This document shows positions 19,736-23,002 of a stretch of 23,002 nucleotides of DNA, in pieces. The notes under the pieces were generated by a model. The model had not been told where the DNA came from, did not search any database, and saw nothing but the letters and a program-made list of their open reading frames with translations. Every line of letters begins with the position of its first letter. Position 1 is the stretch's first letter. Position numbers and translations under genes: made by a program. Location: positions 445,405-468,406 of the forward strand of contig BMAT01001854.1 in assembly GCA_019649035.1 (NCBI GenBank), given 5' to 3'. This stretch comes from Elysia marginata. Taxonomy: Eukaryota > Mollusca > Gastropoda > Plakobranchidae.

Positions 19736-20382
19736 ACAACAACAACAACAGAAACTGTCTTGGTCTGATGGGGATATTTTTGTATTGTAACTAAAAAAAT
19801 TGAAGACGAAGATTGAAAGAATAAAAAACATATGCAGATCAAATCTCGCGCTTTTTAAATTCCAAAATTAAGCACCTAAAATTTTCTGTACCTTGTGCTT
19901 ATCAAATTCAAGATGAAAATAAATTTCATATAACTGTTAAGTTGCTTGTTGATATTGCACTAAATTTTCACTTTAGTAATTAAAGCGTTGTACATGTAGT
20001 AAGAAACACAAATATGAAAATAGATTATTTATCAAAAATAATCTGACCATAAAATTAATAGGTTGGTCTCTCTCTCTCTCAAGCATGTTTACCTTGCCTT
20101 GATTCATTTCAAACAAGATTTTAAAGCAATGATTAGAGCAACAGCTTAGACTTGATATTATTATTATATATTGTTGAAGCAAGTGTATAGACACGAAGCA
20201 GGCGGAGATAGTAATACTTATTATGATGAATAAAAAAATATACTACATCTTACGGAGTTTTGGGTCAAAGCATTATCTGCTTCTGAAAGTCCCTCGGAGG
20301 TTTTGAGCTGTGAAGTGGCACCCTCAGTGCTGCATGTGGCAGGTTTTTCTGCCTTGCTACGATCAGAATCTGTCTCAATCGG
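545..20382 (-). CDS. Large multi-exon gene: helical-repeat, Gln-rich protein with C-terminal pseudokinase (partial, 13 exons)
   Basis: Exons in transcript order: 20382-20254, 19382-19278, 18594-18412, 18040-17791, 15598-15427, 14274-10979, 10011-9050, 8776-8599, 6253-6187, 5214-5104, 4336-4189, 1986-1771, 671-545. Every intron is GT/AG and all 12 junctions keep one frame, giving about 1,981 codons. Residue numbers used below count from the first codon of exon 1. Seen: a helical region at about 44-279, a long disordered region at about 280-1700 with acidic, Lys/Arg-rich, Pro-rich and Gln-rich blocks, and a kinase fold from about 1818 to beyond 1981. In the kinase, the VAIK lysine is Leu, HRD reads HGN, the metal-binding Asn is Trp, and DFG reads GCG. 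The fold resembles IRE1/RNase L by eye (the 'DLCDYTLAEYI' hinge), but I do not recognise the family. The protein should be catalytically dead and may act as a scaffold or allosteric sensor; that role is inference. Both gene ends lie outside the model. Confidence 0.85.
672..1770 (-). other. Intron between exons 12 and 13
   Basis: About 1.1 kb. It contains a purine-rich stretch (about 690-840), an assembly gap of three N (842-844), and the duplicated exon-12 fragment. The open frames on both strands at 1039-1386 overlap each other, have no splice support, and have no recognisable content. Confidence 0.6.
1524..1655 (-). pseudogene. Decayed partial duplicate of exon 12 and its downstream intron
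   Basis: The stretch repeats 1691-1823 about 166 bp away. The best core, 1608-1649 against 1774-1815, differs at 5 of 42 positions by eye; flanking intron sequence also matches (for example 'gtttaattt' and 'catta(t)tatt'). It copies the 3' end of exon 12 and the start of the following intron. In the copy, the donor GT has become AT, one base is missing before it, and HGN would read HRN. It cannot splice as the original does and is a dead exon fragment. Confidence 0.75.
1771..1986 (-). CDS. Exon 12: kinase hinge and catalytic loop (HGN)
   Basis: 216 nt, exactly 72 codons, phase 0 to phase 0. The acceptor is 'aaaataatttag' and the donor is AAG|GTAATA. The peptide contains ETRTTELIAFDLCDYTLAEY, a hinge like the 'ELC..TL.EY' of IRE1/RNase L kinases, then LAWQLLEAIKFVHQNLGIPH, a clear kinase alphaE helix, and ends GNLK. 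The catalytic HRD is therefore HGN, with no catalytic aspartate. HGN is also seen in other pseudokinases, for example receptor guanylate cyclase kinase-homology domains. Confidence 0.94.
2234..2513. repeat. Cluster of direct and inverted copies of a 24-bp motif
   Basis: Three direct copies of a motif like GGACTTACCACCTTGTCATT lie at about 2263-2286, 2322-2345 and 2490-2513, and an inverted partial copy (GTGGAATGACAGTGGGCAT) at about 2235-2254. An exact 8-bp inverted pair (TAAGTCCG and CGGACTTA) lies at 2471-2478 and 2492-2499. The layout could be the end of a decayed DNA transposon or satellite monomers. Confidence 0.5.
2730..2793. repeat. (GA)n microsatellite
   Basis: Nearly pure AG dinucleotides with few interruptions, located directly upstream of the plus-strand SINE. 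Confidence 0.95.
2815..3141 (+). mobile_element. tRNA-derived SINE, family B, near full length
   Basis: The head has an A-box-like GTGGTGTAGTGGTAGACGC and a B-box GGGGTTCGAGTCC, as in RNA polymerase III promoters of tRNA-derived SINEs. A body of about 190 bp follows. The 3' end (AAGCGCTTAGAGCA ... AAGCGCTATATAAAAATG) resembles the GCGCTATATAAA-type tail shared by many metazoan SINEs, and it ends in a T-rich tract. The anticodon arm does not form a proper tRNA stem, so this is not a functional tRNA gene. A second, truncated copy lies at 22670-22830 on the other strand. Confidence 0.85.
4189..4336 (-). CDS. Exon 11: N-lobe of the kinase-like domain
   Basis: 148 nt, entering in phase 2 (AT|G = Met) and leaving in phase 0 (AAG|GTGAAA). 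The acceptor is 'tatgtaattcag'. The peptide EYPLLLGFTTDGCEVAVLEL resembles kinase strands beta1-beta3. The position of the ATP-binding lysine in the usual VAIK/VAVK motif is Leu (VAVL, residue about 1836). There is no glycine-rich loop of the GxGxxG type. The end (DLDRHFILKCK) fits strand beta4. Confidence 0.9.
4337..5103 (-). other. Intron between exons 10 and 11
   Basis: About 770 bp. It contains (GA)n and (GATA)n simple repeats (about 4360-4625), then AT-rich sequence with two short plus-strand open frames (4610-4804 and 4811-5044) that show no family or splice evidence. Confidence 0.6.
4360..4625. repeat. (GA)n / (GATA)n / (CTAG)n simple repeats
   Basis: Purine-rich AG tracts with an embedded (GATA)n run at about 4496-4563 and a TAGC/TAGC run near 4526-4540. 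In the transcript these are (TC)n and pyrimidine-rich. They lie close to exon 11, whose acceptor is at 4337. Confidence 0.9.
5104..5214 (-). CDS. Exon 10: start of the region before the kinase N-lobe
   Basis: 111 nt, entering in phase 2 and leaving in phase 2 (CTCAT|GTAGGT). The acceptor is 'ttactcctacag'. The peptide begins RWRDALSRILETPWTKRQQY and ends NISL. It is rich in aromatic and charged residues and looks like folded protein. It lies directly N-terminal to the kinase-like N-lobe. Confidence 0.86.
5215..6186 (-). other. Intron between exons 9 and 10
   Basis: About 970 bp of AT-rich sequence with no recognisable repeat or gene. Confidence 0.6.
6187..6253 (-). CDS. Exon 9: 67-nt micro-exon (linker before the kinase fold)
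   Basis: 67 nt between 'gccataatag' and GCAG|GTCGGG, entering in phase 1 and leaving in phase 2. It encodes RDHDDGMAPGTDRPLYGDNGS plus split codons. It was accepted because exon 8 ends in phase 1 and exon 10 must be entered in phase 2, and this piece alone fixes that. The peptide has no domain, the donor is weak, and a GGTCGGG repeat sits at both edges, so it is the least certain exon. Confidence 0.5.
7504..7795 (-). mobile_element. tRNA-derived SINE, family A, copy 1
   Basis: Read on the minus strand, the element starts with a tRNA-like head, CTCTGTGGCCTAGCGGTAAG, and a decayed B-box (GTGGTTCGATCCC). A body of about 200 bp follows and the element ends in a TTAAAATTCAAA-type tail. It aligns along its whole length with 20811-21108. 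The minus-strand open frame crossing its head ('LWPSGKALAQ') is the usual chance frame in this type of SINE. Confidence 0.88.
7865..8465. repeat. 600-bp purine-rich simple-repeat block
   Basis: Runs of AAG, GATA and GA repeats, strictly purine-rich on the plus strand over long spans (densest at 8230-8460). The minus-strand open frames in it (Ser/Leu repeats) are translations of (TC)n and not genes. Confidence 0.9.
8599..8776 (-). CDS. Exon 8: Ser-rich linker then basic/hydrophobic helix
   Basis: 178 nt, entering in phase 0 and leaving in phase 1. The acceptor is 'ttttttttgcacag', an excellent one. The donor CATCAG|GTTCAT is only moderate. The peptide starts IRQQFRASLSASSS and ends with a conserved-looking segment, DLDYYASLYRIKLKDLLLPA. 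An alternative donor at GCA|GTGGGA, 14 nt earlier, would leave in phase 0 and would not join exon 9. Confidence 0.88.
9050..10011 (-). CDS. Exon 7: polyglutamine and alanine-rich exon
   Basis: 962 nt, entering in phase 1 (A|CT = Thr) and leaving in phase 0 (CAA|GTAGGC). The acceptor is 'tttattttag', a strong one. It holds 320 full codons. After a Thr/Cys/Ala-rich start come two long Gln runs separated by a LFFLH spacer (about 9640-9740 on the plus strand), then Gln/His-rich and Ser/Ala/Gly-rich sequence. The CAG and CAA codons are mixed, which indicates selection for glutamine and not only a DNA slippage tract. The plus-strand poly-Leu frame over the same bases is its mirror image. Confidence 0.9.
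9640..9742. repeat. Coding CAG/CAA tract (exon 7)
   Basis: The plus strand reads (CTG)n with CTT, TTG and ATG interruptions; the minus strand is (CAG/CAA)n encoding Gln. It has two runs, of about 13 and about 10 Gln, separated by LFFLH. Confidence 0.95.
10012..10978 (-). other. Intron between exons 6 and 7
   Basis: About 970 bp of AT-rich sequence with A-runs near 10030-10130. No repeat family or gene is recognised. Both boundaries (AGTAAGTATA donor side, TTATTTTAG acceptor side) are strong. Confidence 0.7.
10979..14274 (-). CDS. Exon 6: giant 3.3-kb exon, mostly disordered, Gln-rich at its end
   Basis: 3,296 nt with 1,098 uninterrupted codons, entering in phase 2 (AG|T = Ser) and leaving in phase 1 (ACGA|GTAAGTATA, a near-perfect donor). 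The acceptor is 'ctcttcttcag'. In order, it has a short helix (GHVIQAFLAFLSQM), an acidic block (VVEEEEDEEVEE), a Lys/Arg block (KAKREKRRKKRQRK) that could be a nuclear localisation or RNA-contact signal, a WVKVGSKK motif, a long Ser/Thr/Asp/Glu-rich span, a proline-rich SPPSPPPTPPPGF stretch that could bind an SH3 or WW domain, and a Gln-rich end (about 11005-11110). No enzyme domain is visible. The first in-frame ATG is internal (14150), because coding sequence continues upstream through the splice. Confidence 0.96.
11005..11110. repeat. Coding Gln-rich tract (end of exon 6)
   Basis: The minus strand encodes NQNQQQQLQHQNQLQQQQHQ and further Gln runs, with mixed CAG and CAA codons and Leu/His/Asn interruptions. 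Confidence 0.95.
14275..15426 (-). other. Intron between exons 5 and 6
   Basis: About 1.15 kb of AT-rich sequence with no visible repeat or gene. Confidence 0.65.
15427..15598 (-). CDS. Exon 5: helical segment before the disordered region
   Basis: 172 nt, entering in phase 1 (G|CA = Ala) and leaving in phase 2 (AACAG|GTATGG). The acceptor is 'tagcttatag'. Fifty-six full codons encode a proline/serine start and then helices (PETLIDLAIKCTSGEFDLST and AVSVLLPVMAMSTYEQGQAW). The pattern resembles further solenoid helices. The longer open frame across 15235-15795 is a different frame and is not the coding one, because only this frame joins both neighbouring exons. Confidence 0.85.
15857..15879 (-). 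repeat. (AATTG)n tail of the minus-strand LINE
   Basis: About four units of AATTG (plus strand CAATT) directly follow the LINE 3' end. Short tandem tails of this kind replace poly(A) in several LINE clades. Confidence 0.8.
15857..16920 (-). mobile_element. 5'-truncated LINE remnant (reverse transcriptase C-terminal part)
   Basis: Read on the minus strand, the first frame (16874-16545) contains IKFADDTCIQG, the catalytic reverse-transcriptase motif with FADD in place of YADD, then YRESVAWFEAWCENHFLLLN and KTKELVIDF, a conserved post-catalytic segment. A later frame (about 16500-16062) continues with KQFNFDNSLLYLFYKAVVES and CWGGN, typical of the region after the RT domain in CR1/Rex1/jockey-like LINEs. 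The two frames join only through a frameshift near 16505. The 3' end has an AATAAA-like signal (GACAATAAAGAAATTG) and an (AATTG)n tail at 15857-15879. It is a dead, 5'-truncated copy; clade assignment is by eye. Confidence 0.85.
17030..17111. repeat. 82-bp hairpin (inverted repeat), MITE-like
   Basis: Arms 17030-17064 and 17077-17111 are 35 nt each with 3 mismatches by eye, around a 12-nt loop. The outer 11 bases (AAGCAAGTCAA) and an inner GTAAGGTATATATT pair perfectly. No open frame is present. Confidence 0.85.
17791..18040 (-). CDS. Exon 4: helix followed by acidic/Ser-rich linker
   Basis: 250 nt with the chosen acceptor ('cgttgccag', exon start 18040), entering in phase 0 and leaving in phase 1 (CAAG|GTGAAA). 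It encodes a hydrophobic helix (LVSMVCVLLGMLLWDSS) that continues the helical pattern of exon 3, then a loop rich in Pro, Ala and Ser, and ends YADPTEQFLSTFIQCQ. A second in-frame acceptor about 65 nt downstream ('caccatggcag') would remove the helix. Both keep the frame, so the 5' edge is uncertain. Confidence 0.7.
18041..18411 (-). other. Intron between exons 3 and 4
   Basis: About 370 bp. It holds a (GAA)n tract and AT-rich sequence. The 5' splice site is followed after 17 nt by the (TTC)n tract on the transcript strand. Confidence 0.75.
18312..18394. repeat. (GAA)n / (TTC)n microsatellite
   Basis: About 27 GAA-type units on the plus strand with a few AAA and GGA interruptions. The gene is on the minus strand, so the pre-mRNA carries (UUC)n. 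Confidence 0.95.
18412..18594 (-). CDS. Exon 3: helical (ARM/HEAT-like) segment
   Basis: 183 nt, 61 codons, phase 0 to phase 0. The acceptor is 'cttgttatag' and the donor is AGC|GTAAGA. The peptide runs from RQLQLL through a hydrophobic helix (MKLCLVSLLAVVSRLQ) to KSHWQSRS. The helix composition suits an alpha-solenoid and does not look like a transmembrane span, because charged residues follow quickly. A long (TTC)n tract on the transcript strand starts 17 nt after the donor. Confidence 0.75.
18595..19277 (-). other. Intron between exons 2 and 3
   Basis: About 680 bp. AT-rich, with a decayed tRNA-like sequence at about 19068-19137 and nothing else recognised. Confidence 0.65.
19068..19137 (-). 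pseudogene. Decayed tRNA-like sequence (tRNA-derived SINE head or tRNA pseudogene)
   Basis: On the minus strand, GTGGTGGCTCAGTTGGTAGA has a clear A-box and a D-arm that pairs (GCTC...GAGC). The B-box region (CTAGGCTCGTCCC) is damaged, and no proper acceptor or T-arm stem forms. It is therefore not a working tRNA gene. The 3' boundary of any SINE body is not evident. Confidence 0.45.
19278..19382 (-). CDS. Exon 2: ankyrin-like helix pair
   Basis: 105 nt, 35 codons, phase 0 to phase 0. The acceptor is 'ctttggcag' and the donor is AAG|GTAAGG. The peptide begins EGKTRLLEAIKTENFLIVKN and continues LLDECSP, an amphipathic helix-turn-helix pattern like one ankyrin unit (LLEAI..EN...VK.LLD). A single unit is not proof of an ankyrin domain; an armadillo/HEAT helix would look similar. 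Confidence 0.72.
19383..20253 (-). other. Intron between exons 1 and 2
   Basis: About 870 bp. It contains a (CAA)n tract (19694-19752) and a short (TC)n run near 20068-20080. Otherwise AT-rich, with nothing recognised. Confidence 0.65.
19694..19752. repeat. (CAA)n microsatellite
   Basis: About 19 CAA units with one CGA interruption. It is intronic in the present model, in the intron upstream of exon 2. Confidence 0.95.
20254..20382 (-). CDS. Exon 1 of the model: polar low-complexity segment
   Basis: 129 nt, 43 codons, phase 0 at both ends. The acceptor is 'ataaaacag' and the donor is TCC|GTAAGA, a good donor. The peptide starts PIETDSDRSKAEKP and is rich in Ser, Thr, Glu and Asp, with no recognisable domain. 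The open phase and the match to exon 2 support it. Because the peptide is polar and short, this is one of the weaker exons. The true N-terminus and promoter must lie further upstream, or in an exon I missed. Confidence 0.55.
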
Positions 20383-20810
20383 CTGTTTTATACGTGATGC
20401 AAAGATTTGAAGGACGAGCGATGTTAATATTAGAATAAAGAAGATTAATATGTGAAAAAGACCGAGCTCAAGACAATGAAAACAGAATGGAAGAGAGGGA
20501 GGAAAATAGAAAAGACATGGAGAGAGAGAAAAACCTTTATGCTAGTGTAAGGGAAGAAGGAGATAAATAAAAAGAACGATAGAAAATTAGATAGACGACA
20601 AATATACAGAAAAAAACCAGACAAACATATAGATTGATAGATAGATAGGGAAACTTGCTATACTTAAAAAAAGAAGTTACTTCTATGTGCACAATGCATT
20701 TTTTTGCATAGGACTCATAACCGAAAGTTCCTGTTAGTGAATATAACACAGTCGGCCATGTTGGTAAACACAAACCACCCAGCCATCTGATGAAGGCAGA
20801 GCTGACCGAT
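20383..20810. other. Sequence upstream of exon 1, simple repeats only
   Basis: Purine-rich and GATA-rich low-complexity sequence (about 20505-20650). The 78-codon minus-strand open frame at 20537-20773 is low complexity (a Leu/Tyr/Phe/Ser-type translation) and has no support. Confidence 0.55.
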
Positions 20811-21108
20811 TGGTTGGTTGTTTGAATTTTAACGTCTCTTTTTAACTACAAGGTTATATCAGGGACGGCGCTTGGGACAATTGAAAGCGTGCTGCTACAC
20901 TGTGATGTAAGGAGCACTTGCATACACAACACCCAGTCACATTATTCTGACACCGGCCGACCAGACTTAGCACTAAATCCATAATGCCGGACACTAGGCG
21001 GATCAGCTGCTAATACCAATTTTAAAGTCCTTGGTTTGACTCGGCCGGGGATCGAACCCACGCCTCCCGATCTCTGAGCGAGTGTCTTACCGCTGGGCCA
21101 CAGAGCCG
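20811..21108 (-). mobile_element. tRNA-derived SINE, family A, copy 2
   Basis: On the minus strand it starts GGCTCTGTGGCCCAGCGGTA (A-box) with an intact B-box GGGTTCGATCCC. The body and tail match copy 1 at 7504-7795. This copy keeps the better tRNA-like head, so it is nearer the source sequence. Confidence 0.9.
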
Positions 21109-21173
21109 GTAGAGCTGTCTGAAACTTATGAGTCATGACAAGGCACAAAATTTAGGTAAATAGGACAATTTAA

Positions 21174-22566
21174 AAAAATGTAAAAAAATATGGATTGAAG
21201 AAAAGTGGCCTGACGAATGGGTAAAGTCAGTATTCGTTCCAATACCAAAGAAAGGAGACTTACAACAATGTTCTAATTACAGAACCATAGCGCTCATCAG
21301 CTATGCAAGCAAAATACTACTTAAGATTATCATGAAAAGGCTGGAGAAAAAGATAGAGGAAGAAGTAAGCCAAACGCAAGCTGGTTTCCGAAGAAATAGA
21401 GGAACTAGAGACCAGATTTTTAATCTGCGGATGATTATAGAAAAATGCAGGGAATCTAATACCGAGCTCCATCTAGGATTTATTGATTACACCAAAGCCT
21501 TTGACTGTGTGAGCCACCATAAAATGATTGAGATACTTAAAAAATACAACTGCCACTTCAAAATTACCAACTTGATCAAAAACTTATACCAGAACCAAGA
21601 GGCAGCTGTACGCATGGAAAATGGAAACACCGAATGGTTCCAAGTAAAAAGGGGAGTTAGACAGGGCTGTATTCTTTCACCGGCTCTTTTCAGCCTGTAC
21701 ACAGAATCCATCATGAGAGATGTAGAAGCAGAAGACACCGAAGACAAGTATTCGGCGATAAAACTAAATGAAAATCCCATCACGGAGCTACGCTACGCAG
21801 ACGATACAGCATTGCTGTCCAAGACCACTGAGGGACTAAATGAACTAATGCAGAACGTGAAGTAATTTAGCCAGAATATAAATCTCCTCCTGAATGCCAA
21901 GAAAATAAAAGTAATGGATTCAGACAAAAGCCCTGCTTCAAGTATTTTAATAGACAACGAGGCACTGGAAAATGTCACTCACTATCTAGGAGCAAACCTT
22001 GGGGCTGGTGGAAAGATAACTCCAGACATAAGAAAGAGATTGGCTATTGCAACCTCTAAACTAAAATCTATGATGAACATCTGGAAAAACCAATCGACTC
22101 CTCTTAAAATGAGAATTTTGAAATCCTGCATCTTCACAGTGGCTACATACGGATGCGAAACTTGGACGCTAACAAAAAAGATGTAGAAAAAATAGATGCA
22201 TTTGAAATGAAATGCTACAGAAAAATACTTAGAATTCCATGGACTGCAAGGAGAAAAAATCAAAATATCCTACAAGAGCTCGACATGAAAGAACGCCAGC
22301 TCCTTAAAAATATATAGGAACTAAAATTGAAATATTTTGGACCCGTCGTCAGACACAACCACCTCGAAAAATTGTGTCTAGAAGGAGCAGTGGAGGGCAG
22401 GAGAGGCAGAGGCAGACCAAGAAGGAGATGGACTCAAGACATTTCTGACTGGCTTGGCTTTTTTGTAAGGGAAGCGAGTATTCTTGCGCAAGACAGAGAC
22501 GGTTTCCGCTCAGCTGTGTGGGAGGCTACGTCCTACAAGGATCCGCCATAAGAAGAAGAAGAAGAG
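21174..22566 (+). mobile_element. 5'-truncated LINE, reverse transcriptase to C-terminus, disabled
   Basis: From about 21180 the frame reads WPDEWVKSVFVPIPKKGD, entering the RT domain. It continues with QAGFRRNRGTRDQIFNLR, LGFIDYTKAFDCV, GVRQGCILSP (about 21653) and the catalytic RYADD (YADD at 21794-21805). A basic GRRGRGRPRRRWTQDI segment lies near the C-terminus. Lesions: an in-frame stop at 21863-21865, a frameshift in an A-run near 22171-22186, and a further stop at 22315-22317. The final stop (22549-22551) runs straight into an (AAG)n tail, with essentially no 3' UTR. It begins about 65 bp downstream of the SINE at 20811-21108. The sequence is of the 'endonuclease-reverse transcriptase' LINE type; I do not fix the clade. 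Confidence 0.9.
22551..22566 (+). repeat. (AAG)n LINE tail
   Basis: Five AAG-type units directly after the LINE stop codon. This marks the 3' end of the insertion. Confidence 0.8.
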
Positions 22567-22584
22567 GACAATTAAATATATTCA

Positions 22585-22660
22585 TAAATAAATAGATAGA
22601 CAGATAGATAGAGATATAGATGGATAGATAGATAGATGCACAGAGAGATAGGTAGAAAAG
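22585..22660. repeat. (GATA)n-like simple repeat
   Basis: Tandem ATAG/GATA units with interruptions, between the LINE tail and the truncated SINE. Confidence 0.9.
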
Positions 22661-22669
22661 GTACATAAA

Positions 22670-22830
22670 GACAAGATCTGTCATTGCCCGCAGGCGGTTA
22701 CTCATTCAACGATTGAGTAAGATAAGGAGTTGTGTGTAAAGAGCTTTTTACAGTGATAAAACATGGACAAGTTAACAAGGGCTCTAACTCCGGACCTCTC
22801 TGTCTAAGATCCGAGTGTCTGGATGGCGCA
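22670..22830 (-). mobile_element. tRNA-derived SINE, family B, 5' half only
   Basis: On the minus strand it reads ACTCGGATCTTAGACAGAGA with GGTCCGGAGTTAGAGCCC in place of the B-box, matching the head of the 2815-3141 element (GGTCCGGGGTTCGAGTCC). The body matches as far as GATCTTGTC (for example TTTACACACA and GAGTAACCG against GAGTACCCG). The D-arm part of the head is deleted and the 3' half is missing. Confidence 0.75.
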
Positions 22831-23002
22831 TCCTGTTACACGTAACAGAAAAGACTTAAAAGAAAAAAAAACAACTGGAAAGGACTATAATCGGCTCCAT
22901 TCTTTTGGTTTAACGTTATGATTTTGTCGAAAAGATCGGCCGATTTCAAAGGAGTAATATACTTTTAAGTGCGTTTGTAGCTTCTTCTTCTTCTTCTTCT
23001 TC
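22831..23002. other. Right-edge sequence with (TTC)n
   Basis: No gene seen. The last 22 bases are a (TTC)n run that continues off the window. Confidence 0.6.

Noticed and set aside
19694-19752. (CAA)n tract as a third Gln-coding segment
   Set aside because: On the gene's strand it reads (TTG)n and lies between well-supported exons, so it is intronic.
1-23002. CRISPR array or bacterial defence system
   Set aside because: The repeats are simple microsatellites or SINEs, without unique spacers of regular length. The introns and splice sites show that this is a eukaryotic genome.

Overview
This is a eukaryotic genomic window, most likely from an invertebrate animal and plausibly a mollusc. That assignment is an inference from gene structure and repeat style, not from a diagnostic gene. 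The window has GT/AG introns, short exons separated by kilobase-scale introns, tRNA-headed SINEs, LINE fragments, and abundant (GA)n, (GATA)n, (GAA)n and (CAA)n tracts. No bacterial-type operon or CRISPR array is visible.

The window is dominated by one large gene on the minus strand. I reconstructed 13 exons between 20382 (5' side) and 545 (3' side). All 12 junctions keep a single reading frame, giving about 1,981 codons. The gene is open at both ends: no start codon or stop codon is assigned. In order, the protein has (1) a short low-complexity segment; (2) a helical region of ankyrin- or armadillo-like character (exons 2-5); (3) a very large 3.3-kb exon encoding a disordered region with an acidic block, a lysine/arginine block, a proline-rich stretch and a glutamine-rich end; (4) a second glutamine/alanine-rich exon with CAG/CAA tracts; (5) a linker; and (6) a kinase fold spread over exons 11-13, closest by eye to the IRE1/RNase L type. 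Every key catalytic residue I can place in it is replaced, so it should be a pseudokinase. I do not recognise the gene and give no symbol.

The introns hold the rest. Two SINE families each have two copies: family A at 7504-7795 and 20811-21108, family B at 2815-3141 and 22670-22830. There are two LINE remnants: a plus-strand copy at about 21174-22566 with a run-on (AAG)n tail, and a minus-strand copy at about 15857-16920 with an (AATTG)n tail. There is also a decayed tRNA-like sequence near 19068-19137, an 82-bp hairpin at 17030-17111, a cluster of short direct and inverted motifs at 2234-2513, and a decayed partial duplicate of the exon that carries the pseudokinase catalytic loop (about 1524-1655).

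The region upstream of exon 1 (20383-23002) holds mobile elements and simple repeats, with no further coding exon that I can support.
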